This document shows positions 14,993 to 15,542 of a DNA stretch of 15,542 nt, in pieces. Made by a program: the position numbers and the translations under genes. This DNA comes from Zygnema cylindricum (Eukaryota; Streptophyta; Zygnematophyceae; Zygnematales; Zygnemataceae). Under the pieces are notes generated by a model. The model was given only the letters and a program-made list of their open reading frames with translations, was not told the DNA's origin and searched no databases. The stretch lies in assembly GCA_037447655.1 (NCBI GenBank), contig JBBHKE010002877.1:262466-278007 (forward strand), in the 5' to 3' direction. The stretch's first letter is position 1, and each line of letters begins with the position of its first letter.

Positions 14993-15120
14993 GTTTTCAC
15001 AAACCGCGCAGTGGAAACATCATAATGACGTGAAATTGTACGTTTTAACAGAATGTGTTTTCACAAACCGCGTAGTGAAAATGTCACAATGACGTGAAAT
15101 TGCACGTTTGTCAAATTCTG
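14993..15120 (+). repeat. Two 64-bp tandem repeats, each with a hairpin
   Basis: Units start at 14993 and 15057 with GTTTTCACAAACCGCG. Both contain CATAATGACGTGAAATTG-like sequence and a CACGTTT/TACGTTT end. In each, TTTTCAC is inverted 10 bases later (GTGAAAA in unit 2; GTGGAAA in unit 1) around a loop with CCGCG. Unit similarity is high, with about ten differences. No gene is associated. Confidence 0.8.
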
Positions 15121-15418
15121 TATGTGTACTTAAAAGATATTCAAAACCGATAATTATTACGAACAGAAACCCAAATTAGAGTTATTGATAAACTAGAGTA
15201 AATTTTTTTTTTGAAAAATCAAAAAAATCTAAATTAGAATGGATAACATTAATTATTTATTAGCGATAATTATGATTCGCTGAGTAAAAAATGCTTAACG
15301 CTAATAACAACGAGCGTTGTAATTTTGTAATTTTTTGGTTACGGGCGGGTACGGTTAGTCGCCAGAAATCGAGTTTCGGTTAACTTTTATTTTCGTAAAT
15401 GCTAGTCGGTTAACGGTT

Positions 15419-15527
15419 AACAATGTTGGAGCATGACATAACCCGGTCGGGCGTCGGTTACTCAAATTTTGAAAAAAAAAAAAACGGTCGATTTTGGTTA
15501 TGTAAAGTTTTGACTTTTGCGACCTCT
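15419..15527 (+). repeat. ~105-bp dispersed repeat, copy 2
   Basis: It matches 11187-11291: AACAATGTTGGAGCATGACA, an A-run after TCAAATTTTG, a GGTTATGTAAAG versus GGGTATCTAAAA block, and TTTTGACTTTTGCGACCTCT. It directly follows the GGTTAACGGTTAAC end of the proposed hAT element and nearly reaches the end of the window. Confidence 0.7.
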
Positions 15528-15542
15528 GATAAGTAGTGTTGG

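Larger units (their letters stand above)
11903..15415 (+). mobile_element. Probable hAT-type DNA transposon (degenerate), tentative limits
   Basis: The transposase remnant at 12520-13970 implies a surrounding element. CGTTAACCGACT at 11903-11914 is exactly inverted at 15404-15415, in GGTTAAC-rich sequence of the kind seen at some animal hAT termini, and the 3.5-kb span suits the superfamily. No 8-bp target duplication was identified, and 12 bp could be chance in this repetitive sequence. The transposase evidence is solid; these limits are not. Confidence 0.35.

Overview
This is a gene-poor, repeat-dense piece of eukaryotic nuclear DNA. I see no intact host protein gene, rRNA or CRISPR array. 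What can be recognised is a layered set of dead transposable elements in AT-rich DNA with microsatellites and poly-A/poly-T runs. The hAT transposase remnant is of the Hermes-like, animal-type flavour (a BED finger with a GTST-x-N-x-H ending, a PTLHLVL block, and an SE-x-NFS-x-AG dimerisation end). This points weakly to a metazoan, perhaps an arthropod. Copia elements, (AT)n/(TC)n tracts and G-box-like motifs also occur in plants and other eukaryotes, so the host is not settled.

Layout. 1-680: imperfect ~33-bp tandem repeats, then a purine-rich tract. 684-1209: a ~214-bp inverted-repeat element (here 'MITE-A', copy 1), followed within 8 bp by a second inverted-repeat element ('MITE-B'). 1210-2802: no recognisable gene. 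2803-3530: MITE-A copy 2, then a 456-bp element with 14-bp terminal inverted repeats. 3699-9010: a degenerate Ty1/copia retrotransposon on the minus strand. From right to left it has a truncated 5' LTR, gag (split by ~1.2 kb of unrelated DNA), a zinc knuckle, a protease (catalytic Asp changed to His), a GAG-pre-integrase HHCC region, an integrase core, then a direct jump to the C-terminal end of RNase H with the reverse transcriptase missing, a polypurine tract, and a complete 875-bp 3' LTR.

9011-11290: hairpins, microsatellites, a probable tRNA-derived SINE (minus strand, 9-bp target duplication) and a GC-richer promoter-like stretch. 11350-11552: MITE-A copy 3. About 11900-15415: a probable hAT element whose transposase pseudogene occupies 12520-13970 on the plus strand. 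Its middle is missing, and a second copy of its own upstream noncoding repeat sits in the gap. A ~105-bp dispersed repeat lies on both sides of this region (11187-11291 and 15419-15527). The right end holds foldbacks, a perfect 21-bp palindrome and two 64-bp hairpin-bearing tandem repeats.

Nothing here looks able to move on its own. The items most worth following up are the three-copy MITE-A family, the SINE, the RT-less copia deletion derivative, and the hAT remnant with its duplicated upstream module. All alignments were made by eye, so boundaries are approximate unless a base-exact motif is named.
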